Shown: positions 34,083 to 43,602, counted from the first letter of the stretch. The stretch: 64,000 nt of DNA from Sphingomonas chungangi (GCF_013778325.1 NZ_JACEIB010000027.1:186001-250000); one strand, 5' to 3'. A program made the numbers and translations. The notes: generated by a model not told the origin, from the letters alone.

Positions 34083-35566
34083 CGGCGGCCGAGGCGGCGG
34101 CCCGCCGCGCGCCCGGCATACCACTTCGCTGGCTTATCGCCACGCTCTTCGCGCTGGTGGCAGCGAGCGGCCTGCTGCTGCCGGCGTTTCTCGGCCTGCC
34201 TGCTTTCTTGTCTATTCCGCTCGTCATCGTCGGCGCGGGCGGCATCAGCCTGCTCGTCCTGGGGAGCGAGGCAGATGAGACGCGCATCGTCGGGCGTACC
34301 CTCGCGATCTGCTTCGGGCTGGCGCTGGCGCTCTTGATCCTCGGCGGCGAAGGGCGGCTGCTTTTCGCTCCGGCCGACTGGCAGATCCGTGATGCCGTGC
34401 TCGCCGACCTCGGTCGCCATCGCTGGCCGTTCGCCTATGTGCTGCCGGACGGCTCGAAGATCCTGCGCGCGCCGCTCGGCATGTACCTGCTGCCCGCACT
34501 CGCAGGTGGCGGACAAAGAGCTCTCGATCTCGCGCTGCTCGGACAGAATGCGATCGTGCTCGGGCTGGTGCTGGCAATAGCTTCGTCGCTATTCGCGGCC
34601 GGAAGACCCCGGCGCGCGGCCGCAACCGTCTTCTTCCTGTTCAGCGGGTTGGACGCCATCGGCATGCTGATCGCCCACGCGATGGGTCACGCCGCCTCCT
34701 TCTATCATCTCGAGAACTGGGCTTGGGGCCTCCAATATACCGCGACGATCAGCCAGCTATTCTGGGCGCCGCAGCATGCGTTGGCGGGCTGGGCCTGCGC
34801 AGCGCTGTTTCTGCTGTGGCAGCAAGGCAAGGTGCGGATCGGCACGGCCGCCGCGGGGGTACCTCTCTTCGCCTTCTGGTCGCCATTGGCGGTGGCGGGC
34901 GCGGTGCCGTTCCTCGCTTATGCGGGCCTGCGCGATCTGAAGCGGTTGCGCCCCGCCGATTGCGCGCTGCCGCTGCTCGCTCTGGCGATCTCGGCGCCGG
35001 CGCTCTGGTATCAGCATGCGGGCGCAGCAACACTCTACAACGGGCCGAACCGCCCCGATCCGCTTTTCTATGCGCTGAGCCTGTTGCTGGAGGTCGCGCC
35101 GTTCGTCTTGCCGGCGCTGATCGCCGGCACGCGCTTCGGCCGGGCGCCGCTGTGGATCGCTGTCGTGCTTCTCGTCCTCGCCCCGCTCTGGCGGATCGGC
35201 GACTGGGCGGATTTCCAGATGCGCGTGACGATCGTGCCGCTCTGCCTGCTCGCCGCAGCCATCGCCGACCTGCTTCTGCGCGAGAATCGACCGAATCTAC
35301 GCCGCTATTGCTTCGTCATGCTGGCGATCGGATCGTTGACCATGCTGTCCGAGCTGTTCCCGGTGCTGACCATGCGTGCCTCGCCCCCGCCACTCTGCTC
35401 GCTGCCGGGCGTGTGGACGAGGCAGACCGGCATGATCGTGCCGAACGCCACCTATCTGGCGTCCGTCTCCGCCTTGCCGGTCCGGCCGGCCGAGATCGTC
35501 GATCCGCGCCGCGACCCTCCGCGTTGCTGGTCGCGCGGATGGATCACCCCGGCATGGACCGGCTGA
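34079..35566 (+). CDS. Polytopic membrane protein, possible GtrC-like transferase
   Basis: A 495-residue protein with about 11 membrane helices beginning at residue 17 (LIATLFALVAASGLLLPAFL) and a large non-membrane segment around residues 100-130 (FAPADWQIRDAVLADLGRHR). It begins at the ATGA overlap with the GtrB-like gene, so it is probably its acceptor-side partner, transferring the lipid-linked sugar to a surface glycan in the periplasm. No family motif is decisive. The last 40 residues are polar with Pro and Arg. Ends 22 bases inside the convergent AidB-like gene. Confidence 0.65.
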   Translation: MTAAEAAARRAPGIPLRWLIATLFALVAASGLLLPAFLGLPAFLSIPLVIVGAGGISLLVLGSEADETRIVGRTLAICFGLALALLILGGEGRLLFAPADWQIRDAVLADLGRHRWPFAYVLPDGSKILRAPLGMYLLPALAGGGQRALDLALLGQNAIVLGLVLAIASSLFAAGRPRRAAATVFFLFSGLDAIGMLIAHAMGHAASFYHLENWAWGLQYTATISQLFWAPQHALAGWACAALFLLWQQGKVRIGTAAAGVPLFAFWSPLAVAGAVPFLAYAGLRDLKRLRPADCALPLLALAISAPALWYQHAGAATLYNGPNRPDPLFYALSLLLEVAPFVLPALIAGTRFGRAPLWIAVVLLVLAPLWRIGDWADFQMRVTIVPLCLLAAAIADLLLRENRPNLRRYCFVMLAIGSLTMLSELFPVLTMRASPPPLCSLPGVWTRQTGMIVPNATYLASVSALPVRPAEIVDPRRDPPRCWSRGWITPAWTG

Positions 35567-37163
35567 TAATCGCGCGCACGTCCACCGCGGCCTCGAAGGC
35601 ACCATAAGCCGATCCGCGCGACGTCAGCCGCAACCGGCAGAAGGCCTCTGCCATCGGATTGTCCCACTGGAGCAGCACCGCCGCCTGCGCGGCCAATGCA
35701 AGCTTTTCCACGAGCAACCGGGCACGCCCTTCGTCGGCCATGAAATCAAGATCATCGAGCCAGGCATCGTAGAACCGATCCCGTCCCCGCGCGCCGTCGA
35801 AGAACGCCCGCAGCGCCTCGACGCCTTCAGGCTCGCGCGTCAGCCCACGCAGCAGATCGAGCGCGATGACGTTACCCGATCCTTCCCAGATCGCGTTGAG
35901 CGGCGACTGGCGGAACAGGCGCGGCATCGGGCCGGTCTCGATATAGCCTGCGCCTCCGTGGCACTCCATCGCCTCGTTCACGAGGGCGGGCGCGCGCTTG
36001 CAGATCCAGTATTTGGCGATCGGGGTCAATAAGCGGGCAACCTGATCGTCTTCGTCGAACGCTTGCGCGATGCGCAGCGAGAGCGCCGTGGCCGCCTCGC
36101 TCTCTACGCTCAAGTCGGCGAGTACCGCCGCCATCGCAGGCTGGTCGATAAGCCGTTTCTGGAAGGCCGATCGATGTGCGGTGTGCCATAGCGCCTGCGC
36201 CAGCGCGGCACGCATCTGAGAGGCCGAACCGATCACACAATCCAGCCGCGTGTGCTGCACCATCCGGATGATGGTGGCGACGCCCCGCCCTTCCTCGCCA
36301 ATCCGCCGGGCCAGCGCGCCGTGATATTCCACCTCGGAGGAGGCGTTGGACTTGTCGCCCATCTTGTCCTTCAGCCGCACGATGCGGAAACCCGCATTGC
36401 GCGTGCCGTCCGGCAGCCAGCGCGGCAGCAGGAAGCAGGTGAGCCCGCCCGGCGCATAAGCGAGCGTCAGGAAGGCGTCGCACATCGGTGCCGAGCAGAA
36501 CCATTTGTGGCCGGTCAGCCGATACCAGCCGTCGCCGTCCGCGATCGGCTCGGCGTGTGTGGTGTTTGCGCGGACGTCGGAGCCGCCCTGCTTCTCGGTC
36601 ATCGCCATGCCGATGGTGACGCCGGTCTTCTCGCTGGCCGGCCGGACTGCGGGATCGTAGCGGCCGGCGGTGATACGCGGCACCCATTCGTCGCGCACCG
36701 CCGGCTCGACCGACAAAGCGGGCACCGAAGCGTAGGTCATCGTCATCGGGCAGCTCGTGCCCGAATCCGGCTGGCCGGTGAGGAAGAGCGTTGCGGCGTG
36801 GGCGACATGCCCGGCGGGCGTGCCATCCCAAGCCACGCTGGCGACACCGGAGCCGAGGCCGAACTCCATCAACCAATGATAAGCCGGATGGAAACGCACC
36901 TCGTCGATACGGCGGCCCCAGCGATCGTGCGTGTCGAGCTCGGGCGGATGGCGGTTGGCCTCGACCCCCCAGCCGATCACCTCGGCCGATCCGGCTCGGC
37001 GGCCGATCTGGCCCAGCCGCGCCGCGTGCTTAGCCCCACCCGCCTTCGCCGCGGCATCGGACAGCGCGCGATCCGTCGCAAAGAGATCGACATCCTCGAA
37101 GGGGAGCGGCTGGTTGGTGACCTCGTGGGTGTCGAGATCGGCGATCGGATCGAGCGGGGCCAT
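35544..37163 (-). CDS. AidB-like acyl-CoA dehydrogenase
   Basis: A 539-residue flavoprotein of the AidB subgroup. Signatures are TGHKWFCSAPMCDAFLTLAY, GMAMTEKQGGSDVRANTT and the C-terminal CHGGAGYIETGPMPRLFRQS with SGNVIALDLLRGL. E. coli AidB is induced by alkylation stress and binds DNA; other members oxidise acyl-CoAs, so the role here is open. The ATG at 37163 (MAPLDPIADLDTH) is the best start. It overlaps the end of the convergent membrane protein gene by 23 bases. Confidence 0.85.
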   Translation of the reverse strand: MAPLDPIADLDTHEVTNQPLPFEDVDLFATDRALSDAAAKAGGAKHAARLGQIGRRAGSAEVIGWGVEANRHPPELDTHDRWGRRIDEVRFHPAYHWLMEFGLGSGVASVAWDGTPAGHVAHAATLFLTGQPDSGTSCPMTMTYASVPALSVEPAVRDEWVPRITAGRYDPAVRPASEKTGVTIGMAMTEKQGGSDVRANTTHAEPIADGDGWYRLTGHKWFCSAPMCDAFLTLAYAPGGLTCFLLPRWLPDGTRNAGFRIVRLKDKMGDKSNASSEVEYHGALARRIGEEGRGVATIIRMVQHTRLDCVIGSASQMRAALAQALWHTAHRSAFQKRLIDQPAMAAVLADLSVESEAATALSLRIAQAFDEDDQVARLLTPIAKYWICKRAPALVNEAMECHGGAGYIETGPMPRLFRQSPLNAIWEGSGNVIALDLLRGLTREPEGVEALRAFFDGARGRDRFYDAWLDDLDFMADEGRARLLVEKLALAAQAAVLLQWDNPMAEAFCRLRLTSRGSAYGAFEAAVDVRAIISRSMPG

Positions 37164-37180
37164 GGCGCTCCCTAGCACAG

Positions 37181-38599
37181 TCAGTAGCGCATCGGGGGTG
37201 CCCCGGCGCGCAGCAGGACCGACGCGACGCACGCCACCACAACGGCACCCGCCGCAATCGCCAGCCGCCCGCGCGGCACGCGTCGGCATCCCCCCAGCAG
37301 CACCGCCGCCAGCGCGGTGGAGAGGATCAGCCACAAATGATAGCGGAGGTCCGACGCGATGCTCACCACCGCGAAGCTCGCCGTCATCAGCATCGCCGAA
37401 ACGGCGAGTGAAAGCGCCAGCGTCCGCGCCGGCTGTCGCGGCGTGGCGAGCAATACCCACCCGATTGCCAGCGTCGCGACCAGCCAGACGGCCGGCACAC
37501 CGATCGGCGTCTCCTCGATCGCTCCGGCGACGCGGCTGAGCGCGACCGTGGCGCCGCTCGCCTTCGCGCCGACATTGTACAGATTTTCGGGCGTCTGGAA
37601 CGGTGCGGCGGCGCTGTGCTCGTCCGGTGGCGTGACGATCCGCAAGGTCGAGTTGAGGTGAGCGGCGCGATGCTCGGCATAGGCCAGCGGGTGTGCGATG
37701 ATCGCCGCGATCCAGTTGTGGAACAGCGGCGGCGGCCCGTTATCGTCCGAGACCAGCCCATTGCCCATCGGCCCGCAGCGCGCCGGATCGGCGAAGGGAT
37801 CCCAATAGAAGGGCGTCGTACAATGCAACTGCTCCGCCTTCGCCCAATCCGCGTCCGACAAGCCCGGCATCGCGGCGAGATGCGCGCGATCGGAGATGCC
37901 GGCGAGATCAAAGATCGGCAGCGTATATTGCACGCCCGAGCGGTCCGCTCCCAGCAGCCCGTGGTTGATCGGCCCGGAGATGCCGATCACCGCCAGCATC
38001 GCGCCGAGCAACAGCCCGATCCTCGCCCACCAGCGCCTGAGCCCGAGCCAACCGCCCCACATCAGCGCCAGCGGCATCACCGCGAATACCGAGTTCGCGC
38101 GCAGCAACATCGCATAGGCAAGCAGCACCGCCACGACGATCACCGCCCACCACGGCAACGGCCGCTTCGCCAGCCGGAACAGCGCGACCAGCCCGATCGC
38201 GCAGGCGAGCGCGCCGATCATCTGGCAGTCCTTGTCGACCACCACCATCCAGTCGAGCACCGGCGGCAGCAACCCGACCGCCAGCACGCACCAGCCCGCG
38301 ATCGGCGCCCGTGCCCGCCGTAGCGCCACCGCCAGCATCGCCAGCCCTGACCACAGCAATACAAGCTGCAGCAGCAGCATCGGCGCCGTGCCCCAAGCAC
38401 CGGCTTTCAGGAACAGCGACCACAATCGCGCCATGATCGGCGGGTGCCAGTCATCATACCGGCCGGTGATGGCCTGGGCGAACTGGGTGGTCGCGTCGTA
38501 GGCGGCGATGCCGGGCCACGCGAGGGCCGCGCAGGCGACCAACAGCAGCAACGCCACGATCAGCGGCGGCCAGGTTCCGACAACCCGCGCACGCCTCAT
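37181..38599 (-). CDS. Large polytopic membrane protein (hypothetical)
   Basis: A 472-residue protein with about 11 hydrophobic segments. The first membrane helix is followed by AAYDATTQFAQAITGRYDDWHPP, a motif with conserved-looking acidic residues reminiscent of GT-C type glycosyltransferases. A periplasmic loop around residues 245-320 contains several cysteines and DPFADPARCGPMG. The function is not known. It ends with a polar tail. One base separates it from the upstream transporter gene, so the two are cotranscribed. Confidence 0.6.
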   Translation of the reverse strand: MRRARVVGTWPPLIVALLLLVACAALAWPGIAAYDATTQFAQAITGRYDDWHPPIMARLWSLFLKAGAWGTAPMLLLQLVLLWSGLAMLAVALRRARAPIAGWCVLAVGLLPPVLDWMVVVDKDCQMIGALACAIGLVALFRLAKRPLPWWAVIVVAVLLAYAMLLRANSVFAVMPLALMWGGWLGLRRWWARIGLLLGAMLAVIGISGPINHGLLGADRSGVQYTLPIFDLAGISDRAHLAAMPGLSDADWAKAEQLHCTTPFYWDPFADPARCGPMGNGLVSDDNGPPPLFHNWIAAIIAHPLAYAEHRAAHLNSTLRIVTPPDEHSAAAPFQTPENLYNVGAKASGATVALSRVAGAIEETPIGVPAVWLVATLAIGWVLLATPRQPARTLALSLAVSAMLMTASFAVVSIASDLRYHLWLILSTALAAVLLGGCRRVPRGRLAIAAGAVVVACVASVLLRAGAPPMRY

Positions 38600-38600
38600 T

Positions 38601-40379
38601 TCAATGTCCGGTCAAAGGCCAGAAAAAGGCGATCAGCGGCGTGCCCACGACGATCACCATCACCGAGAGCGGCGCGCCCAGCCGCGCATAGTCCCAGAAG
38701 CGGTATCCGCCCGGCCCCATCACCAGCGTGTTGCACTGATGGCCGACGGGCGTGAGGAAGTCGCATCCCGCCCCCGTCGCCACCGCCATCAGGAACGGAT
38801 CCGGCGAGAGGCCGAGCGCCTTCGCGACGGACACCGCGATCGGACCCAGCACCAGCACGGTCGGCGCATTGTGGAGGAAGGGCGAGCAGAGCATCGAGGC
38901 CAGCATCAGCGTGCCCAGCACGAGCATCGGCGGCGATCCGGTCAGCACGGTCGCGAGGCCGTGCGCGATAAGGTCGGTGCCGCCGGTGTGGCGCACCGCC
39001 TCGCTCACCGGTGTCAGCGCGCCGATCAGCACCAGCACCTCTGGCTCGAGCGCGCCATAGGCCTCGCGCATCGTCAGCGAGCCGATCAGCACGATCAGCA
39101 CCGCCGCGCCGAAGAAGGCAGCCGCAATTGAGATCACCTTGAACGCCACCAACACCAGCGCCACGGCGAGGATCGCGATCGGGCCATAGCGCTGGCGCGA
39201 ATTGCCGAGCTTCACCGATCGCTCGGCCAGCGGCAGCAGCCCTGTCTGGCTCAGGAAATCCGGCATCGCCTCCTCGCCGGACTGAAGCAGCAGCACGTCG
39301 CCGGCGCGGATCGTCACCTCGCGCAACCGCTCGGTGATGCGCTGGCTGGAACGGCCGATGGCGAGCAGCTTCACCCCGTAGCGATCCTGCAGCCGTGCGC
39401 GCGCCGCCGAGGTGCCTATGAGCGGCGATTCCGGCTGCACGACGGCCTCGACCGAGCGGATCTCCTCCTTGGGGGTCGCCTTCTCGACATCCTTTTCGTC
39501 GTGCGCCTGCTTGAGCGGCAGGCGATCGAACAGGCGCGAGAGCGCGTCGTCGTCGCCCTCCAGCACCAGCACCTCGCCGGGCTTCAGCGGCGCGGACGGG
39601 CTGGCCGAAGTGCGGGTGCCGTCTGCCCGTTCGATCGCGACCAGTTCGACGCCATCCTTATCGAGGTCCAGATCGGCGATGGTCTTGAGGTTTTCGGGCA
39701 GTTCGTCGGGAATCGTCGCCTCGGTGGAATAGGAGGCGGTCGACACCACCTCCTGCAGCCCGCCGCCGCCGACCCTGCGCGGCAGCAGCGGCCAGCAGAA
39801 TGTCACCACGACCAGCCCGAGGAAGGTCAGCCCCAGACCCACCGGCGCGAAGTCGAACATCGCGAAGGGGTGGCCGGTCTCCTCCTGCCGCACCTGGCTG
39901 ACGATGATGTTGGTCGACGTGCCGACCAGCGTCACCAGCCCACCGAGCAGCGACATGAAGCTCATCGGCATCAGCAGCGCCGAGACCGAGCTGCCCTCGG
40001 TGCGGCCGAGCTTGAGCGCAGTCGGCATCAGGATCGCCAGCGCACCGACATTCTTGGTGAGCATCGAAAGCAGGCCGGTCGCGCCCGCCATCACCGGCAC
40101 CTGCACGCGCAGCCGCTTGAGGCGGGAGAGGAGCGGCCTCAGCCCGCTCTCGATCACGCCCGATTTGGCGATGGCGGCCGAGACGATCAGGGCGGTGGCG
40201 ATGATCACCACGACGTCGCTGGTGAAGCCCGTGAAGGCCTCCTTCACGGGCACGACACCCATGGCCATGCCGATCAACAGTACCACGAGGGAAACGAGAT
40301 CGTAGCGGAAGCGGCCCCAGGCGAAAGTCGCGATCGCCCCGCCGACGAGCGCGAACGACAGGATCTGGGGTGTCGTCAT
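38601..40379 (-). CDS. SLC13/DASS-family transporter with RCK_C domains
   Basis: A 592-residue membrane protein. Two hydrophobic halves flank a central cytosolic region (about residues 210-400) with two TrkA-C/RCK_C-like domains (DGVELVAIERADGTRT and GVKLLAIGRSSQRITERLRE). Transport motifs are GTSTNIIVSQVRQEE and SMLTKNVGALAILMPTAL in the first half and LCSPFLHNAPTVLVLGPIAV in the second. This is the YfbS/SAC1-like type that carries sulfate, phosphate or dicarboxylates. The longer frame upstream runs through a palindromic repeat and is not used. Substrate unknown. Confidence 0.87.
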   Translation of the reverse strand: MTTPQILSFALVGGAIATFAWGRFRYDLVSLVVLLIGMAMGVVPVKEAFTGFTSDVVVIIATALIVSAAIAKSGVIESGLRPLLSRLKRLRVQVPVMAGATGLLSMLTKNVGALAILMPTALKLGRTEGSSVSALLMPMSFMSLLGGLVTLVGTSTNIIVSQVRQEETGHPFAMFDFAPVGLGLTFLGLVVVTFCWPLLPRRVGGGGLQEVVSTASYSTEATIPDELPENLKTIADLDLDKDGVELVAIERADGTRTSASPSAPLKPGEVLVLEGDDDALSRLFDRLPLKQAHDEKDVEKATPKEEIRSVEAVVQPESPLIGTSAARARLQDRYGVKLLAIGRSSQRITERLREVTIRAGDVLLLQSGEEAMPDFLSQTGLLPLAERSVKLGNSRQRYGPIAILAVALVLVAFKVISIAAAFFGAAVLIVLIGSLTMREAYGALEPEVLVLIGALTPVSEAVRHTGGTDLIAHGLATVLTGSPPMLVLGTLMLASMLCSPFLHNAPTVLVLGPIAVSVAKALGLSPDPFLMAVATGAGCDFLTPVGHQCNTLVMGPGGYRFWDYARLGAPLSVMVIVVGTPLIAFFWPLTGH

Positions 40380-40503
40380 GCGCCTCCGAGCGTAGCGGAC
40401 GAAACACGCTTCGTCACCTGATCCCCACCGACGCGCCACGGGCGAGAAAGTTGCGCGGCTGTAACCGATCGGGGTCAACGCGCGTAATCCCATGCGTTCC
40501 ATT

Positions 40504-40592
40504 CCGCTCGGGCCGAGCTTGTCGAAGCTCTGCCCTTGTTCTTCGAGCGGCAAAGGGAGAGGACAGGCTTCGACAGGCTCAGCGCGAACGGG
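40504..40592. repeat. REP-like imperfect palindrome upstream of the cytochrome gene
   Basis: Arms around CCGCTCGGGCCGAGCTTGTC and the complement of GACAGGCTCAGCGCGAACGG are imperfect inverted repeats (40504-40592). The core GAGCTTGTCGAAG with its partner CTTCGACAGGCTC is of the same family as the element at 31023. It lies in the divergent region between the SLC13 gene and the cytochrome b gene. Confidence 0.7.
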
Positions 40593-40601
40593 AGGTGCGA
40601 G

Positions 40602-41405
40602 ATGGACGAGCGAGAAACTCCCAGGGGTGGCGACACCGTCTATCGGCACCGGTTGCCCGTCCGGCTGTGGCACTGGGCGAACGCGCTCGCGGTGTTCGTG
40701 ATGCTGATGAGCGGGTTGATGATCTTCAACGCCCATCCCCACCTCTATTGGGGCCAGTATGGCGCGAACTACGATCATAGCTGGCTGGACATCACACCGG
40801 GACACCTGCGCATCGGTCCGCTGACCATTCCGACGCCCCACCTGCTCGGCGTACAATCGGGCGGCCGTACCGTTGCCTTTCCGCCTTGGGCGACCATCCC
40901 CACGCATTACGACCTCGCCGGGGCGCGGCAGTGGCATTTCGCCTTCGCGTGGCTGCTCGTGGTGCCGGGCCTATGCTTCCTGCTCTGGGGCCTCGTCCGC
41001 CGCCATTTCTGGCGCGACCTCGCGCCCGGCCGCGAGGAACTGACACCCCGCCACCTCTGGCACGACATCAGCGACCACGCTCGCCTGCGCTTCCCGACCG
41101 GCGAGGCGGCGCGGCGCTACAACATCCTCCAGAAGATCGCCTACGGCATGGTGATCTTCGTGCTGCTGCCCGGCGTGGTGCTGACCGGGCTCACCATGTC
41201 GCCCGGGATGGACGCGGCGTGGCCGTGGCTGCTCCATCTGTTCGGCGGGCGCCCGTCCGCGCGATCGATCCACTTCCTATGCGCAATGGGGCTGGCTGCC
41301 TTCATCCTGATCCACCTGTTGATGGTGGTGCTGGCCGGGCCGATCAACGAGGTCCGGTCGATGATCACCGGCCGCTATCGCCTGCCCAGGGAGAAGGCCG
41401 AGTGA
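40602..41405 (+). CDS. Membrane cytochrome b subunit (b561/formate dehydrogenase-gamma type)
   Basis: A 267-residue protein with four to five membrane helices and histidines placed as heme ligands (HRLPVRLWHWANALAVFVML, ARQWHFAFAWLLVVPG, SIHFLCAMGLAAFILIHLLM). It passes electrons from quinol to a periplasmic partner. The following gene encodes a molybdopterin oxidoreductase, starting at the GTGA overlap, so it is probably the electron donor for that enzyme. Start chosen for GGAGG seven bases upstream. It is not an MsrQ. Confidence 0.87.
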   Translation: MDERETPRGGDTVYRHRLPVRLWHWANALAVFVMLMSGLMIFNAHPHLYWGQYGANYDHSWLDITPGHLRIGPLTIPTPHLLGVQSGGRTVAFPPWATIPTHYDLAGARQWHFAFAWLLVVPGLCFLLWGLVRRHFWRDLAPGREELTPRHLWHDISDHARLRFPTGEAARRYNILQKIAYGMVIFVLLPGVVLTGLTMSPGMDAAWPWLLHLFGGRPSARSIHFLCAMGLAAFILIHLLMVVLAGPINEVRSMITGRYRLPREKAE

Positions 41406-42163
41406 TCCGCCTCTCCCGCCGCCGCCTGATCGGCTCGCTGGGCGCGGGCGCCGGGGGGCTGCTGCTCTCCGGCTGCGACAAGATCAATTCTTCGCCCGCC
41501 GTCCAATCGCTGCTCGGCCTCGGCGAGAAGGCGACGTTCAGGGCGCAGCGCATCGTATCGGACCGCGCCGCGCTGGCGCCCGAATATACCGCGTCGGACA
41601 TGTCGCCCTTCTTCCGCACCAATGGCAACCGCGACCCCGGCACGCCCGAATATGATACGCATGTCGCGAACGGCTTCGCAGACTGGCAACTGGCGGTGGA
41701 TGGGCTGGTGGCGAACCCGCTCTCGCTGTCGCTAGCGCAGATCCGCAGCCTGCCCCGCCGCACCCAGATCACCCGCCACGATTGCGTCGAGGGCTGGAGC
41801 GCGATCGGCCAGTGGACCGGCCTGCCGCTCGGCATGCTTCTCAAGCAGGCGGGGCTGCGCTCGGCCGCGCGCTACGTGGTGTTCCACTGCGCCGATCTCT
41901 CGCGCGGCGTGCCCTATTACGAGTCGATCGACCTGATCGACGCCTTCCATCCCCAGACCATCCTCGCCTGGGGCATGAACGGCCAGACGCTCGACGTCGG
42001 CCACGGCGCGCCCCTGCGGCTGCGCGTGGAACGGCAGCTCGGTTACAAGCAGGCCAAGTACGTGATGCGCGTCGAAGCGGTCGCGAGCCTCGCCGGCATC
42101 GGCGGCGGCAAGGGGGGCTATTGGGAGGATGTCGTCGGCTATCAATGGTATGCCGGCATCTAG
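41402..42163 (+). CDS. Molybdopterin-dependent oxidoreductase, sulfite oxidase fold
   Basis: A 253-residue periplasmic enzyme with a twin-arginine signal (LSRRRLIGSLGAGAG) and possible lipobox (LLLSGC). The molybdenum-binding Cys128 is in TRHDCVEGWS, typical of the sulfite oxidase/MsrP/YedY group, and VFHCADLSRGVPYYESIDLI is also diagnostic. It uses GTG as start, overlapping the cytochrome stop (GTGA). The cytochrome partner is of the b561 type, so the couple resembles but is not MsrPQ. Substrate unknown. The MoaD/MoaE genes at 14484-15202 supply part of the cofactor pathway. Confidence 0.88.
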   Translation: MIRLSRRRLIGSLGAGAGGLLLSGCDKINSSPAVQSLLGLGEKATFRAQRIVSDRAALAPEYTASDMSPFFRTNGNRDPGTPEYDTHVANGFADWQLAVDGLVANPLSLSLAQIRSLPRRTQITRHDCVEGWSAIGQWTGLPLGMLLKQAGLRSAARYVVFHCADLSRGVPYYESIDLIDAFHPQTILAWGMNGQTLDVGHGAPLRLRVERQLGYKQAKYVMRVEAVASLAGIGGGKGGYWEDVVGYQWYAGI

Positions 42164-42209
42164 GCGATTGGCCCGTGCCTTCGCCCGCCGAAAGGAGTAG
42201 CGGCGGCGC

Positions 42210-43601
42210 ATGGAGAGCAGCCCCCTTCCCGCCGCCACTGGCCAGCAGAGCCCGGCGATCAGCGTCACCGAATTGTTCACGATCGGCATCGGCCCGTCGA
42301 GCTCGCACACCGTCGGCCCGATGCGCGCGGCTCACGATTTCGCGCGGAGCCTGCGCGAGGACGGCATCGTTCCGGCACGGATCAAATGCGATCTCTACGG
42401 ATCGCTCTCGCTCACCGGCAAGGGCCACGGGACGGACGGCGCCGTGATCCTCGGCCTCGCCGGCGAGACGCCCGAGGGCGTCGATCCCGATGCGGTGCCG
42501 GCGCTGGTCGAGCGCATCCGGAACGAGAAGCACCTGCCGCTGGGCGGCGGCGAAGAGGTGCCGTTCTGCGAGGCGAAGGATCTCATCTTCCACAAGAGCT
42601 TCCTGCCCGCCCACCCCAACGGCATGGCCTTCACCGCCGTCCTGGCCGACGGCAGCCGGATCGTGCGCCGATATTACTCGATCGGCGGCGGCGCGATCCG
42701 CATGGAGGGCGAGCAGCCGGTTCGCGCCAATGTCGAGATACCTTATCCGTTCGGATCGGCCGACGAACTGCTCGCGATCGGCGACGCGACCGGCCTGTCG
42801 ATCGCCGACATCGTCCGCGCCAACGAGGCGGCATGGCGCGACGACGCTGAGACCGACGCCTTCCTCGGCGCGGTGCGCGCGGCGATGTTCGGATCGATCG
42901 ATCGCGGCTGCAAGGGCGACGGGGAGCTGCCCGGCGGCCTCAAGGTCCAGCGCCGCGCCGCCGCTATGAAGCAGAAGCTGCTCGATCGCGGCCCCCGCGC
43001 CGATCCCGGCCTCGTGTTCGAATGGGTCAGCCTCTACGCGCTCGCGGTGAACGAGGAGAATGCGGTAGGCGGCCGCGTCGTCACCGCGCCGACCAACGGA
43101 GCTGCGGGCGTGATCCCGGCGGTGCTCAAATATTACGAGACCTTCGTGCACGGATCGACGCCGGAGGGATCGCGCAAATTGCTCTACACCGCCTCGGCGA
43201 TCGGCTTCCTCTACAAGAAACGGGCCTCGATCTCGGCGGCCGAGATGGGCTGCCAGGGCGAGGTCGGCGTCGCCTGCTCGATGGCGGCAGGCGGGCTTGC
43301 GGCAGCGCTGGGTGGCACCAACCACCAGGTCGAGAACGCCGCCGAGATCGGCATGGAGCACAATCTCGGCCTCACCTGCGATCCGATCGGCGGGCTGGTG
43401 CAGATCCCCTGCATCGAGCGCAACACGATGGGCGCGATCAAGGCGATCAACGCCGCCTATCTGGCGCTGCACGGCGACGGGCGGCACATCGTCAGTCTCG
43501 ATCAGGTGATCGAGACGATGCGCCAGACAGGCGAGGACATGAAGAGCAAGTACAAGGAAACCAGCCTCGGCGGGCTGGCGGTGAACGTGGTGGAGTGCTG
43601 A
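42210..43601 (+). CDS. sdaA: L-serine ammonia-lyase, [4Fe-4S] type
   Basis: A 463-residue single-chain L-serine deaminase producing pyruvate and ammonia. The N-terminal beta-domain shows [17 protein letters not shown]. Candidate cluster ligands are Cys356 ([10 protein letters not shown]), Cys390 (GLTCDPIGG) and Cys401 (IPCIERN), and the alpha-domain contains [16 protein letters not shown] and [15 protein letters not shown]. Start with AAAGGAGTAG upstream. No neighbouring serine pathway genes. Confidence 0.95.
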   Translation: MESSPLPAATGQQSPAISVTELFTIGIGPSSSHTVGPMRAAHDFARSLREDGIVPARIKCDLYGSLSLTGKGHGTDGAVILGLAGETPEGVDPDAVPALVERIRNEKHLPLGGGEEVPFCEAKDLIFHKSFLPAHPNGMAFTAVLADGSRIVRRYYSIGGGAIRMEGEQPVRANVEIPYPFGSADELLAIGDATGLSIADIVRANEAAWRDDAETDAFLGAVRAAMFGSIDRGCKGDGELPGGLKVQRRAAAMKQKLLDRGPRADPGLVFEWVSLYALAVNEENAVGGRVVTAPTNGAAGVIPAVLKYYETFVHGSTPEGSRKLLYTASAIGFLYKKRASISAAEMGCQGEVGVACSMAAGGLAAALGGTNHQVENAAEIGMEHNLGLTCDPIGGLVQIPCIERNTMGAIKAINAAYLALHGDGRHIVSLDQVIETMRQTGEDMKSKYKETSLGGLAVNVVEC

Positions 43602-43602
43602 G

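Noticed and set aside
40380-40937. Long N-terminal extension of the SLC13 transporter frame
   Set aside because: It passes through the REP-like palindrome and overlaps the cytochrome gene on the other strand; residues are Arg/Pro rich and lack membrane character.
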